A stretch of 64,000 nt of DNA, from assembly GCA_030655075.1 (NCBI GenBank), contig JAURWE010000142.1:113323-177322 (forward strand), given 5' to 3'. The stretch is from Pararhizobium sp. Lineage in GTDB: Bacteria; Pseudomonadota; Alphaproteobacteria; Rhizobiales; Rhizobiaceae. Both the position numbers and the translations under genes were made by a program. The notes below the pieces were generated by a model. That model saw nothing but the letters and a program-made list of their open reading frames with translations. It was not told where the DNA came from and ran no database searches. Below are positions 35,397 to 44,453 of this stretch, one piece after another; position 1 is the first letter of the stretch; the number at the start of each line of letters is the position of its first letter.

Positions 35397-36179
35397 ATGG
35401 ACTTTCGCGATTTTATCGACGACGTGGCGCGCTCGGTCGGCTTTCTCAGCCGCATCCAGGTGCCGCAACGCCACTTCATCAATTATGACGGCAAGCTCAG
35501 CCGTGCCGTCAGGGCCTTTCCCGCCGCCGGCATCCTCATCGCCCTGCCCGCCGCCGCGCTCGTGTCCGTGTTTTCGGCCCTGCATGCCGATCCGCTGTTC
35601 ACCGCCTTCGTCGCGCTCGCCGTCCAGGCGCTCGTGACCGGTGCCCTGCACGAGGACGGGCTCAGCGACACGGCCGACGGGTTCGGCGGCGGACGCGACC
35701 GGGAAAGCGCGCTCACCATCATGCGCGACAGCCGCATCGGAACCTATGGCGGCGTCGCCCTCATCCTGTCCTTCGCGCTCCGCGCCGCAGCGCTCGCCGC
35801 CATCATCCCCCACCTCAGCCACACCGGCGTCGGCCTCGTGCTCTTGGCTGTCGCCGCTCTCAGCCGCGCCGCCATGGTCTGGCACTGGTCGCGCCTGTCG
35901 CCGGCCCGCACCGACGGCGTCGCTGCTTCGGTCGGAGAGCCAGACAAGGATGCGACCCTGGTGGCACTGGTCAGCGGCATCGGCATCGCCGCCTTGCTGA
36001 TGCTGTTCAACGCGCCGCTGCTGGCCACCGTGCTGGTTGTCGCCGCCTTTGCCGCCACCGTCATCGCCTTCGGCGACATCGTCAGCGGCAAGATCGGCGG
36101 CTATACCGGCGACACGATCGGCGCCACCCAGCAACTGACCGAAATCGCCATGCTCGCCGCCCTTGCGCTCTGCCTCTGA
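35397..36179 (+). CDS. cobS: Adenosylcobinamide-GDP ribazoletransferase
   Basis: CobS (CobV) joins adenosylcobinamide-GDP to alpha-ribazole in the inner membrane, the last assembly step of cobalamin. The 260-residue protein has several membrane helices and the conserved acidic segment HEDGLSDTADGFGGGRDRE, followed by MRDSRIGTYG, the probable Mg-binding site. GGGGGGAT lies just upstream of the ATG. It is divergent from cobT, which supplies its substrate, and 46 bp upstream of the DUF1289 gene. Confidence 0.93.
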   Translation: MDFRDFIDDVARSVGFLSRIQVPQRHFINYDGKLSRAVRAFPAAGILIALPAAALVSVFSALHADPLFTAFVALAVQALVTGALHEDGLSDTADGFGGGRDRESALTIMRDSRIGTYGGVALILSFALRAAALAAIIPHLSHTGVGLVLLAVAALSRAAMVWHWSRLSPARTDGVAASVGEPDKDATLVALVSGIGIAALLMLFNAPLLATVLVVAAFAATVIAFGDIVSGKIGGYTGDTIGATQQLTEIAMLAALALCL

Positions 36180-36225
36180 AAGTCCGATATCTCTGCCATA
36201 CCCAACGTCAGCAGCCCCGAGCCCC

Positions 36226-36447
36226 ATGGAATCACCCTGCATCCTCGTTTGTTCGATCGACATGGCCACCGGCTTCTGCTTCGGCTGCGGCCGCACCCGC
36301 GACGAAATCGGCGGCTGGATGGGCTATTCCGATCAGGAACGCCGCCAGCTGATGGCCACCCTGCCCGCGCGGCTCGAAACGCTGGAGCGCAAACCCCGCC
36401 GCGAAACCCGCAGGACGCGTTTGGCGCGCGAACGGATGGGGGAATGA
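36226..36447 (+). CDS. DUF1289 small cysteine protein
   Basis: The 73-residue protein matches DUF1289: SPCILVCSIDMATGFCFGCGRTRDEI carries four cysteines that could bind a metal, followed by a basic C terminus. Its function is unknown. The ATG at 36226 starts the conserved part. Its stop overlaps the start of the next gene (ATGA). Confidence 0.85.
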   Translation: MESPCILVCSIDMATGFCFGCGRTRDEIGGWMGYSDQERRQLMATLPARLETLERKPRRETRRTRLARERMGE

Positions 36448-37145
36448 ACCGGCTGACCATCGTCCTCGTCATTCTGGGCATCGGCCTGGCACTTTTGATC
36501 TTCAACCATGACAGCGGCCGCACCTTCGGCATCGACAACGACGATTTCGGCCGCCTGGTGATGCTGTCGACCTTCGGCACGCTTCTGGGTGCCGGCATTC
36601 TCGCCGGCCGCCGCCAGTTCGGCGAAACGGCACGGCAGCTCGGCATCTGGCTTCTGATCGTGCTGGCGCTGGTCGCCGCCTATCTCTACCGCACCGATCT
36701 CCAGTCCTTCGGCAGCCGCATGACCGCCGGCCTCATCCCCGGCCGCCCCACCGTCATCACCGACAGCGAGGGCCAGCAGGAGGTCGTGCTGCACAAGGTG
36801 CTGAACGGCCATTTCGAAACCACCGCCAGCATCGACGGCATCAGCATCGCCATGCTGGTCGATACCGGCGCAAGCTCCGTGGCGCTCACCTACGACGACG
36901 CCATGCGCATCGGCCTCGACCCGGCAGCGCTCACCTTCTCGACACCGGTCATGACAGCCAACGGCCAGGCCATGGCAGCCCCCGTCACCCTCAACCAGGT
37001 GGCCATCGGCCCGATCATCCGCAACAACGTCCGCGCCACCGTGGCCGAGGACGGCAAGCTCGACAAAAGCCTGCTCGGCATGAGCTTCCTCTCGACACTG
37101 GGATTCCTGCAGATGCAGACGGACGAGTTGCGGCTGAGGAACTAG
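36444..37145 (+). CDS. Clan AA retropepsin-like aspartic protease
   Basis: The 233-residue membrane protein matches the TIGR02281-type bacterial aspartic proteases. Helices at about residues 5-21, 34-52 and 70-86 anchor it, and a single periplasmic retropepsin-like domain follows with the active-site triad in MLVDTGASSVAL. The C-terminal LLGMSFLSTLGFLQMQ is the flap-distal family motif. It should act as a dimer. It is coupled to DUF1289 by a four-base overlap; its substrate is unknown. Confidence 0.88.
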   Translation: MNRLTIVLVILGIGLALLIFNHDSGRTFGIDNDDFGRLVMLSTFGTLLGAGILAGRRQFGETARQLGIWLLIVLALVAAYLYRTDLQSFGSRMTAGLIPGRPTVITDSEGQQEVVLHKVLNGHFETTASIDGISIAMLVDTGASSVALTYDDAMRIGLDPAALTFSTPVMTANGQAMAAPVTLNQVAIGPIIRNNVRATVAEDGKLDKSLLGMSFLSTLGFLQMQTDELRLRN

Positions 37146-37163
37146 GTCGCCCCGATCTGGACC

Positions 37164-37192
37164 TTGACCGTATCGCAATTGAGATACATATT
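37164..37192 (+). promoter_or_regulatory. Putative promoter of dinJ-yafQ locus
   Basis: TTGACC (37164-37169) and CATATT (37187-37192) are 17 bp apart and fit the rhizobial housekeeping pattern CTTGAC-N17-CTATAT, with a base preceding the -35 box also matching. Confidence 0.45.
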
Positions 37193-37223
37193 ATCACGCA
37201 TCCCTTAACTGCTGCCCGCTCGC

Positions 37224-37247
37224 GATCAGATCGAAGGCAATCTGATC
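37224..37247. promoter_or_regulatory. Putative DinJ operator
   Basis: GATCAGAT and ATCTGATC are perfect 8-bp arms around an 8-bp centre, ending 15 bp before the dinJ start. Antitoxins of the RelB/DinJ type usually repress their own operon through such repeats. Confidence 0.6.
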
Positions 37248-37262
37248 AAAAAGGACAATACG

Positions 37263-37544
37263 ATGACCGCTACCAAAATGCTCCATATCCGGGTCGATGA
37301 CGACCTCAGTGAAGATGCAGCCGCCGTCTATCGGTCGTTGGGTCTCTCAATGTCGGAAGCAATTCGCCTTTTTCTTCACCGGTCCGTTGCAAGCCAGGGT
37401 CTGCCGCTTGAATTAAAAGTTCCGAACGCAAAAACCCGTGCAGCCTTGGCGGAAGCCGGGCAGATGCAGAAGGCTCGCAAGTCGCTGTTTGCCACACCAT
37501 CAGAGCTTTTTGCTGATCTCGACAGTGAAAAAAGACCGGAATGA
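37263..37544 (+). CDS. dinJ: RelB/DinJ-family antitoxin
   Basis: The 93-residue protein has the ribbon-helix-helix start of the DinJ/RelB family (MLHIRVDDDLSEDAAAVYRSLGLSMSEAIRLFL) that both binds the operator and dimerises; the C-terminal half would wrap the toxin. AAGGA lies eight bases before the ATG. Its TGA overlaps an ATG (ATGA at 37541) from which the toxin would be expected to start, but that frame is closed by an apparent frameshift (see yafQ). Confidence 0.85.
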   Translation: MTATKMLHIRVDDDLSEDAAAVYRSLGLSMSEAIRLFLHRSVASQGLPLELKVPNAKTRAALAEAGQMQKARKSLFATPSELFADLDSEKRPE

Positions 37545-37562
37545 AGAACGACAGGCAAGCGC

Positions 37563-37877
37563 TTGAAAAAGGAAAGCACCGATCGGCGAGCCCCGCTGCC
37601 AAGAGCTTCGGGCTATAGCAGAGAGTTCAAGAAGGATTGGAACCGTTATACCAAGGCGGGGAAATCCGACATGAACCGCGTTACCGAGTTGATGGAGCTG
37701 ATCATATTCAAGAAGCCGCTTGGGGCCGAGTGGTCCGATCACGCCTTGAGTGGCAAGGAATGGAAGGGCGCCCGGGAAGCCCATATCGGAGGAGATTTTC
37801 TCCTCGTCTACCTCTATGACGACGAGTCCGTGCAGTTCGTCAGGCTTGGAACCCACTCTGAGCTCTTTGGCCGCTAA
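37563..37877 (+). CDS. yafQ: YafQ-type mRNA interferase, start frameshifted
   Basis: The 104-residue frame matches YafQ/RelE toxins: DRRAPLPRASGYSREFKKDW, then HIGGDFLLVYLYDDESVQFVRLGTHSELF, with the catalytic His residues present. The expected ATG at 37541, overlapping the antitoxin stop, is one base out of frame with the toxin. Removing one A from the five-A run at 37566-37570 would join that ATG to the toxin frame and give MKNDRQALEKESTDRR. As it stands, translation would need the TTG at 37563 or slippage at the A run. The gene may be weakly expressed or inactive. Confidence 0.7.
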   Translation: MKKESTDRRAPLPRASGYSREFKKDWNRYTKAGKSDMNRVTELMELIIFKKPLGAEWSDHALSGKEWKGAREAHIGGDFLLVYLYDDESVQFVRLGTHSELFGR

Positions 37878-37903
37878 CGTACCTACTCCCTATCCGCCAC
37901 TCG

Positions 37904-38665
37904 CTAGTTCTTCAATCTGTATCCCGTCTTGAACATCCACATCAACAGCGCCACACAGACCCCAAGGAAGCCGAGGATGATCGCCAGGCTGACGGCCGGG
38001 TTGACGTCGGCGATCTCGAAGAAGCTCCAGCGGAAGCCGCTGACCAGATAGAGCACCGGGTTGAAGTGGCTGACGGCCTGCCAGAACGGCGGCAGCATGT
38101 TGATCGAGTAGAAGCTGCCGCCCAAGAACACCAGCGGCGGCACGACCAGCATCGGGATCAGGTTCAGCTGCTCGAAATCCTTGGCCCAGATGCCGATGAT
38201 GAAGCCGAACAGGCTGAAGGTGATGGCCGTCAGCATGAAGAACAGCAGCATCATGAACGGATGGGCGATCGACAGGTCGACGAACAGCGCCGCCGTCGCC
38301 AGGATGATCAGCCCAACCATCATACCCTTGGTCGCCGCCGCCCCGACATAGCCGATGACGATTTCCGGCATGGCGACGGGCGCCGAGAGGATCTCGTAGA
38401 TCGTTCCGGTGAATTTCGGGAAATAGATGCCGAACGAGCCGTTGCCGATGCACTGGGTCAGGAGCGTCAGCATGATCAGGCCCGGCGTGATGAAGGCGCC
38501 GTAGGGGACACCCTCGACCTGCTGGATGCGCGAGCCGATCGCCGCGCCGAAGACGATGAAATAGAGCGACGTGGAAATAACCGGCGAAACGACGCTCTGC
38601 AACAGCGTCCGGCGCGTGCGCGCCATTTCGAACGCGTAGATGGCCTTGATGGCTTCGAAATTCAT
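37904..38665 (-). CDS. ABC-2 type transport permease (YadH-like)
   Basis: The 253-residue inner-membrane protein has six predicted helices and the ABC-2 exporter pattern (FIVFGAAIGSRIQ, PVAMPEIVIGYV, PPLVFLGGSFYSINMLPP), most like E. coli YadH. Its ATG overlaps the stop of the ATPase gene by four bases, so the two form one exporter. The substrate is unknown. Confidence 0.9.
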   Translation of the reverse strand: MNFEAIKAIYAFEMARTRRTLLQSVVSPVISTSLYFIVFGAAIGSRIQQVEGVPYGAFITPGLIMLTLLTQCIGNGSFGIYFPKFTGTIYEILSAPVAMPEIVIGYVGAAATKGMMVGLIILATAALFVDLSIAHPFMMLLFFMLTAITFSLFGFIIGIWAKDFEQLNLIPMLVVPPLVFLGGSFYSINMLPPFWQAVSHFNPVLYLVSGFRWSFFEIADVNPAVSLAIILGFLGVCVALLMWMFKTGYRLKN

Positions 38666-39588
38666 GAATGGGCTCCCACCAGCTCGACAAAGATGTCTTC
38701 GAGCGTGCTTTGCTGTGTCGAAAGGTCCTTGAGGCGGACGCCGGCGGCGGACAGATCGGACAACAGGCTGGTAATGCCGGTCCGCTCGCCCTTCGTATCG
38801 TATTGGTAGAGCAGCGACTGGCCACCGTTTTCAAGCGTCAGCTCGTAGCGCGCCAGCGACGCCGGGATCTCGGTCAGCGGCTCCGTCAGATCGACGCGCA
38901 GCTGCTTGCGGCCGAGCTTGTCCATCAGCTTCGCCTTGTCCTCGACCAGCAGGATCTTGCCGCCGTTGATGACGCCGACGCGGTCGGCGATTTCCTCGGC
39001 TTCCTCGATATAATGCGTCGTCAGGATGATGGTCACCCCGGTGGCGCGCAGCTTTTCCACCACCTGCCACATGTCCTTGCGCAGGTTGACGTCGACACCC
39101 GCCGTCGGCTCGTCGAGAAACAGCACCTTCGGTTCGTGGCTCAGCGCCTTGGCGATCAGCACGCGGCGCTTCATGCCGCCGGAGAGTTCGCGCAGCGTCG
39201 TGTCCTTCTTGTCGTAGAGCGACAAGTCGCGCAGCACCTTTTCGATATGTTTGGGATCGGCCTTCTTGCCGTGCAGGCCGCGCGAAAAGGACACGGTGTT
39301 CCACACGGTCTCGAACGCGTCCGTGGTCAGCTCTTGCGGCACCAGGCCGATCAGCGCCCGCGTCTGGCGGAAATCCTTCACCACGTCGAACCCGCCGACC
39401 ATCACATGGCCGCCGGTCGGATTGACGATGCCGCAGATGATCGAGATCAGCGTCGTCTTGCCGGCGCCGTTCGGCCCGAGCAGGGCCAGAATCTCGCCCT
39501 CCTCGATGTCGAGGCTGACGCCCTTCAGGGCCGAAAAGCCGCTGGCATAGGTTTTTTCGAGATTGGAAACGGAAACGATCGGCGCCAT
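38662..39588 (-). CDS. ABC transporter ATP-binding protein (YadG-like)
   Basis: The 308-residue ATPase has Walker A GPNGAGKTT, signature LSGGMKRR, Walker B VLFLDEPTAGVD and the switch His in LTTHYIEEAEE. A C-terminal domain of about 90 residues follows the nucleotide-binding domain, as in YadG and drug-exporter ATPases. It pairs with the YadH-like permease. Substrate unknown. Confidence 0.93.
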   Translation of the reverse strand: MAPIVSVSNLEKTYASGFSALKGVSLDIEEGEILALLGPNGAGKTTLISIICGIVNPTGGHVMVGGFDVVKDFRQTRALIGLVPQELTTDAFETVWNTVSFSRGLHGKKADPKHIEKVLRDLSLYDKKDTTLRELSGGMKRRVLIAKALSHEPKVLFLDEPTAGVDVNLRKDMWQVVEKLRATGVTIILTTHYIEEAEEIADRVGVINGGKILLVEDKAKLMDKLGRKQLRVDLTEPLTEIPASLARYELTLENGGQSLLYQYDTKGERTGITSLLSDLSAAGVRLKDLSTQQSTLEDIFVELVGAHS

Positions 39589-39726
39589 GAGAAGGGGTCC
39601 GGCATGCGGGAGAAATCGGAAGGTGCCCCTATATGGACTTTTCTGCGGCGATTTTCACCCGTCCGGAACAAAAAATCGGCAGACGCTGCGTCAACAGACC
39701 GAACAAGCGGCAAAGATCGCCCTATC

Positions 39727-40548
39727 TCAGCCAAACAGGCTGTAGAAAAACCGCGCCGAAACAACGATCATGAAAATGCCGAACCCGGCCTCCAGCTGCC
39801 GCTTGTTCATCGCATGCGCCAGCCGCACGCCAAGCGGCGTCACCAGAAGCGCAATCGGAATGATCAGCGCCACGGCGATCCAGTTGACGAAGCCGGTGGA
39901 CAACGGCGGCAACCCCGCCTCGCCCCAGCCGGCCCAAACATAGCCGAACAGGCCGGGAATGGCGATCAGCACGCCGACGCCGGACGAGGTCGCCACCGCC
40001 TGGTGGATCGGCCGGCCGTAGAGCGTCATGAACGTGTTGTTGAGAACCCCGCCGCCGATGCCCATCAGCCCCGAGAGCGTGCCGATCCCGGCGCCCACCA
40101 GCCATTTGGCCGGATTGCCCGGCAGTTCCGTGCCAAGCCGCCAGCTCTCGCGGTTGAACAGCATGCGAAACGCCACCACCAGCGCGATGACCGCAAAGAT
40201 CATCCGCAGCGTCTCGCTCGACACATGTGCGGCGATGACGGTCGCAAGGATGGCGCCGACTGGCACCGCAACGATCCAGCCTTTCAATAGCAGCATGTCG
40301 ACCGCGCCGCGCAGCCGGTGCGCCGTGAACGAGCGCAACGCCGTCGGCACGATGATCGCCGTCGAGGTGCCGACCGAGAGATGCATGCGCACCGCATCGT
40401 CGACGCCCAACAGCCCGAACATCTGATAGAACACCGGCACCAGAATGGCGCCGCCGCCGATGCCGAACAGGCCGGCGAGAATGCCGGACACGACACCGGC
40501 CGCTGCCAGCGCCAGGGCGAAAAGAACGAGTTCGGAAACGGGAGGCAT
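39727..40548 (-). CDS. TauE/SafE-family sulfite exporter-like permease
   Basis: The 273-residue protein has about eight helices and two internal repeats with the family motifs GLFGIGGGAILVP and GLMGIGGGVLNN. Members export or import sulfite, sulfoacetate and related anions; the substrate here is not known, although the window also holds a sulfonate uptake system. The ATG at 40548 is used; the frame is open to 40602. Confidence 0.9.
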   Translation of the reverse strand: MPPVSELVLFALALAAAGVVSGILAGLFGIGGGAILVPVFYQMFGLLGVDDAVRMHLSVGTSTAIIVPTALRSFTAHRLRGAVDMLLLKGWIVAVPVGAILATVIAAHVSSETLRMIFAVIALVVAFRMLFNRESWRLGTELPGNPAKWLVGAGIGTLSGLMGIGGGVLNNTFMTLYGRPIHQAVATSSGVGVLIAIPGLFGYVWAGWGEAGLPPLSTGFVNWIAVALIIPIALLVTPLGVRLAHAMNKRQLEAGFGIFMIVVSARFFYSLFG

Positions 40549-40857
40549 GAAGATCCTGACGGGATGGAAATGAAGCAGGCCGCACGACCATGCCGGCCGC
40601 ACTCTGTGTCGATGCGGCTCTTCCTGTCATGAAACCGTGATGCTGTTCAAGCATAGTCCGCCCCGGAGCAGATCTCGGAACCCGTTCTCCGGCATCCCCG
40701 CCTGACGGTTCCACCCGCGACGCTCGCCGCCGCACTGCCCCGTCCGCGCCCGCCGCACGGACAGACCCGCGTTGCGTTCAGTGGTTTTGCCGAACCTTCA
40801 GGCGACCCCTTCTGCCACAAGGTTCATCTTTCAGGCCGGCTCACGCCGGCCTCTTTT
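40549..40857. other. Intergenic region with plus-strand terminator
   Basis: This 309-bp gap lies between two minus-strand genes. No protein frame is convincing. It ends with an intrinsic terminator pointing along the plus strand, where no annotated gene precedes it, so a small plus-strand RNA is possible. Confidence 0.4.
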
Positions 40858-40860
40858 TTA
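40833..40860 (+). terminator. Plus-strand terminator without an assigned gene
   Basis: Perfect arms AGGCCGGC (40833-40840) and GCCGGCCT (40845-40852) are followed by CTTTTTTA on the plus strand. On the minus strand the stem is followed by GAAAG, not U, so the hairpin does not serve the neighbouring minus genes well. Confidence 0.75.
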
Positions 40861-42135
40861 GCTGCAGTGCCGATAACCGGATTTCCGCGCCCGCAAGTCG
40901 AAGTGGAAATGATCCTTGTGGTTCCGGTCGCTGCCCGGCCCGAGCACGGTCGAGAAATATTTGCAGCTGTCGTCGCGCACCGCTTTTAAGAGACCCTTTT
41001 CCCGGAAGGCGAAGAAGCTCTTCTTCCGCACGTCGATCTCCTTGCCGGATTTGAGCACGATCTTGCCTATATCGATCGCATTTCCATGCGCATGTTCCGA
41101 CATTGGGTTGCCGCGCGCCGAATTCATCGTCCGGCAGGAATAGGACGACATCTGGTGAATGGCCTTGACGCCCGAGAGGTAGCGCACCCGCGACGACGGC
41201 ACGAGTTCGTTGCGCACCCACTGGGCAAAGGCCACACTCACCTGACAGTTGAGCTTGGCCGCCGGCTTGATCTGGACGCCGCCCGACAGGCCGATGAGCT
41301 CGATCGGATAGTCGATGCCGCAGGACCGCCCCTTCGAGATACGCGGAATATCGCGGAATTTCACGCCGAGCTTCTTCAGGTTTTTCCGGCAGGACACTTC
41401 CGAAGACGGCATGACATCTGGCTGTTCCTCCGGCATCGCCTGAAGCGGATCCTCGAGGCGCGGAATGAATGCCACCTGCTGTTCGCGTTGCCCATCCTCG
41501 AAGATCGGCTGCTCGCCGGGACCGCGCATCATCGACTGCGTCTCCTCGGGCATCATATCGGCAAGACCGGCGTCCGAATCCGGCTCGATCAGTACGGGCG
41601 TCCCGATCTGCTGCGGGTTTTCCGAGCCGATCCCGTCGACCACCGGCTGGCTCGCCGATCCCTCGGCGATCTCGCGGCGCTGCTCTTCGGCAAGCCCGAC
41701 CACCGGTTCGACGCCGAGCATCGCATCCATGTTGACGCCACCCTGCGAACCGGCGATTTCCGACGGCGTCACCTCACCGACGCCATCGATCTTCGGCATC
41801 GCATCCGGCTCGCTGTCGATCATCGGCAGACGCTTCTGCTGCTGGGTCTGGCTTTGCTCCAGCCCTTGGCTGCGGCGGGTGTCCCGGCGCGGATCGGCGG
41901 ACACGGCATCGTCGGCATTTTCGCCCGCATCGCTGACCGGCATATCGTTGGATGGATAGGCCGAGACATCGCCGCCGGTATCGCCGGCCTCCATCGGAAC
42001 GATGGAATTGACCTGTGTATCGCCGTCGATATCGGCGCGCGGCGTCAGCGCATCGGTGGAACAGGCGGCAAGCGTCAGCAAAAGCAGCAAGGGTGCTGCC
42101 GACCGGCGCAGATGGGACAGAAACGCAAAACTCAT
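40858..42135 (-). CDS. Extensin-like C-terminal domain lipoprotein
   Basis: The 425-residue protein begins with a lipoprotein signal (lipobox LAAC, near residue 24), so it is probably outer-membrane anchored. Residues of about 30-240 are a disordered acidic Pro/Glu/Gln-rich linker. The C-terminal extensin-like domain (PF06904-type) covers about residues 250-425, with VSCRKNLKKLGVKFRDIP, SEHAHGNAIDIG and NHKDHFHFDL, a His/Asp set like that of zinc peptidoglycan peptidases. A cell-wall role is likely. The ATG at 42135 starts the signal; the frame is open to 42372. Confidence 0.87.
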   Translation of the reverse strand: MSFAFLSHLRRSAAPLLLLLTLAACSTDALTPRADIDGDTQVNSIVPMEAGDTGGDVSAYPSNDMPVSDAGENADDAVSADPRRDTRRSQGLEQSQTQQQKRLPMIDSEPDAMPKIDGVGEVTPSEIAGSQGGVNMDAMLGVEPVVGLAEEQRREIAEGSASQPVVDGIGSENPQQIGTPVLIEPDSDAGLADMMPEETQSMMRGPGEQPIFEDGQREQQVAFIPRLEDPLQAMPEEQPDVMPSSEVSCRKNLKKLGVKFRDIPRISKGRSCGIDYPIELIGLSGGVQIKPAAKLNCQVSVAFAQWVRNELVPSSRVRYLSGVKAIHQMSSYSCRTMNSARGNPMSEHAHGNAIDIGKIVLKSGKEIDVRKKSFFAFREKGLLKAVRDDSCKYFSTVLGPGSDRNHKDHFHFDLRARKSGYRHCS

Positions 42136-42341
42136 AGCCACCCTCGCCGCGCCGCCGGCGTCCGGTCGTAGGACCGCACCGGTGCAGGCACGATTGATGC
42201 GGAAGCAAGCTCCGGCAGCCCCATGGCGGAATAAGGACGGCACCGGTACGCAAAACTCATTTCCGGCAATTCTAAGCGATTTTATACAAATGCAGTAAAC
42301 GAACCGTTTCGGGACAGGGGCCGTCAGGGCAAGTTCTCGAA

Positions 42342-42378
42342 GAAAAAAGCCGCGCGCCCCTTCCGGATACACGCGGCC
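42342..42378 (-). terminator. Terminator of second chemoreceptor gene
   Basis: Read on the minus strand, GCCGCG pairs with CGCGGC across a 17-base loop and is followed by six U, 23 bp after the chemoreceptor stop at 42401. Confidence 0.75.
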
Positions 42379-42400
42379 AGACGTTTCATGCGGCGCTGTC

Positions 42401-44212
42401 TTATGCAGCGTTCCTGAACCGCTTCGGCTCCGTAGCGGAAAGGCGGAAGTTTTGCAGCAGGGTTTTCAGGTGCTGGCTTTCTCCGGCCAGCGTCTGGCTG
42501 GCGGCGGTGGTTTCCTCCACCATCGCTGCGTTCTGCTGGGTCATCTGGTCCATGCTGTTGACGGCCGTGTTGACCTCCTGCAGCCCGGTCGCCTGTTCGC
42601 GGGCGGACGTGGCAATGGACGCGACCGTGTCGTTGACGCGGTTGACCAGCGCCTCGATCTCGGTCAGCGCCTCGCCGGTGGAACGCACCAGCGACACGCC
42701 GGTTTCCACCTCGGTGGCAGAGGTCCGGATCAGGCCCTTGATCTCCTTGGCGGCAGCAGCAGACCGCTGTGCCAGTTCACGGACTTCCTGGGCGACGACG
42801 GCAAAACCGCGGCCGGCCTCACCGGCACGCGCCGCTTCGACACCGGCATTCAGCGCCAGAAGGTTGGTCTGGAAGGCGATCTCGTCGATGACGCCGATGA
42901 TTTGGCCGATGCGGCTGGAGGAGCCTTCGATCCGGCTCATCGCTTCGATGGCGTTGCGCACGATACCGCCGGACTTCCCGGCACTGGCCTTGGTCTCGTT
43001 GACCATGTCGCGCGCTTCGTTGGCCCGCTCGGAGGCATGGCGCACCGTCGAGGTGATCTCGTCGAGCGCCGCTGCGGTCTCTTCCAGCGCGGCGGCCTGC
43101 TGTTCGGTGCGGCGCGACAGGTTGTTGGTCGCTTCGGAAATATCCCCGGCGCTGCCATAGACGACGTCGCTGGAGCGCGAGATCGACTGGATGACATCGC
43201 GCAGCGATGCGGCGGCTGAATTGAAGTCGGCCTGCAGCTTGCCGTATTCGGCAGGGATGCGCTCGATTTCGGCGGTCAGGTCACCCTGCGCCAGCCGTTC
43301 CAGCGCCTGCCCGATCACATCCATCACTTCCGATTGCGTGCGCGACTGCTCAACTTGCTGCCGCTCGTTGCTGTGCCGTTCCGCATCGATCCGGCCCTGC
43401 TGCTCGGTTTCGCGCAGGCGCATGTCGATGCGCTCGGCGACCGACTGCTTGAGAACACCCAGAACCTGCGCCATCTCGCCGATTTCGTCCTTGCGGCCGG
43501 TCTCGGGAATTTCAGCCGAAACATTCTCTTCGGCCAGCGCCCCCATGGCGTTCTTCAACCGGCCGATCGGGCCGACGACGCTGCGCACGATGCCGACAGC
43601 GGCAATTAGGATCAGGATCGCACCCGCCAGACAAAGGCCGGCGGCAAACAGCGCATTGGCATAGAACATCGCCGCCAGATCGTCGGCGTAGACGCCGGTG
43701 CCGACAACCCAGCCCCAGGGCTGGAAGCCTGCCACGTGCGAATATTTCAGCACCGGCTCGTCAGCGCCGGGCTTCGGCCAGTAATAATCGACGAAGCCCT
43801 TGCCGGAGGCCTGCACCTTCTTGACGAATTCGACGAACAGGAATTTCCCGTTCGGATCCTTGTTCTGCGTGAGGTCGGTGCCGTCGAGCGCCGGCTTGAT
43901 CGGGTGCATGATCATGGTCGGATGCATGTCGTTGATCCAGAAGTAGCCGCTGCCCTGATAGCGCATCGCCTTGATCGCCTCGATCGACTTTGCCTGTGCC
44001 TCCTCGCGCGTCAGCGTGCCCGCCGCTTCCAGCGCCTGATAGGCGGCAAACACCGAGACGGCATTCTCATTCATCGCCGACAGCATCGCCTTGCGCTCGG
44101 CCACCAGCGCCTTCTGCGACTGAAACAGGTTGAACGTCAGTGCCCCCGCCATGATCACCATGGCGAGACCGACAAGCATGTAGAGGCGGGTGGAAATTCT
44201 GAAATACTTCAT
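42401..44212 (-). CDS. Methyl-accepting chemotaxis protein with Cache domain
   Basis: The 603-residue receptor has membrane helices at about residues 10-30 and 190-210. Between them is a single Cache (sCache_2) domain with GYFWINDMHPTMIMHP and YYWPKPGADEPVLKYSHV, a type that often binds small organic acids. A HAMP domain (LKNAMGALAEENVSAEIPE), a linker and the signalling domain follow, with IDEIAFQTNLLALNAGVEAA at the hairpin. The C terminus lacks a CheR-binding pentapeptide. The ATG at 44212 is preferred; an upstream ATG at 44251 is possible. Confidence 0.93.
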   Translation of the reverse strand: MKYFRISTRLYMLVGLAMVIMAGALTFNLFQSQKALVAERKAMLSAMNENAVSVFAAYQALEAAGTLTREEAQAKSIEAIKAMRYQGSGYFWINDMHPTMIMHPIKPALDGTDLTQNKDPNGKFLFVEFVKKVQASGKGFVDYYWPKPGADEPVLKYSHVAGFQPWGWVVGTGVYADDLAAMFYANALFAAGLCLAGAILILIAAVGIVRSVVGPIGRLKNAMGALAEENVSAEIPETGRKDEIGEMAQVLGVLKQSVAERIDMRLRETEQQGRIDAERHSNERQQVEQSRTQSEVMDVIGQALERLAQGDLTAEIERIPAEYGKLQADFNSAAASLRDVIQSISRSSDVVYGSAGDISEATNNLSRRTEQQAAALEETAAALDEITSTVRHASERANEARDMVNETKASAGKSGGIVRNAIEAMSRIEGSSSRIGQIIGVIDEIAFQTNLLALNAGVEAARAGEAGRGFAVVAQEVRELAQRSAAAAKEIKGLIRTSATEVETGVSLVRSTGEALTEIEALVNRVNDTVASIATSAREQATGLQEVNTAVNSMDQMTQQNAAMVEETTAASQTLAGESQHLKTLLQNFRLSATEPKRFRNAA

Positions 44213-44453
44213 GTGGCAGGCCCTCGCCCCGGAAATGAACGTGTTGAGCATGGCGCTCTTTGAGCCCGGACCCTAGCCGCCAAGTGTTTTCAAAAGCGTT
44301 CCATCGCGATTGTTAGATTTGATGCATTTTTCTTAAGCTTGACGAAACCTTTGAGCATCCGGCCGCCGGGAGAATATTTTCCTCAAGCTGCGCGCACCCC
44401 TGTTCTCCCGCGCGCTGCTGACGTATTCATGGACAAGAGATCAGGAGCCACCC

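Noticed and set aside
42122..42260. Direct repeat ACGCAAAACTCAT at 42123 and 42248
   Set aside because: Only 13 bp match and nothing around it suggests an insertion; it may be chance.
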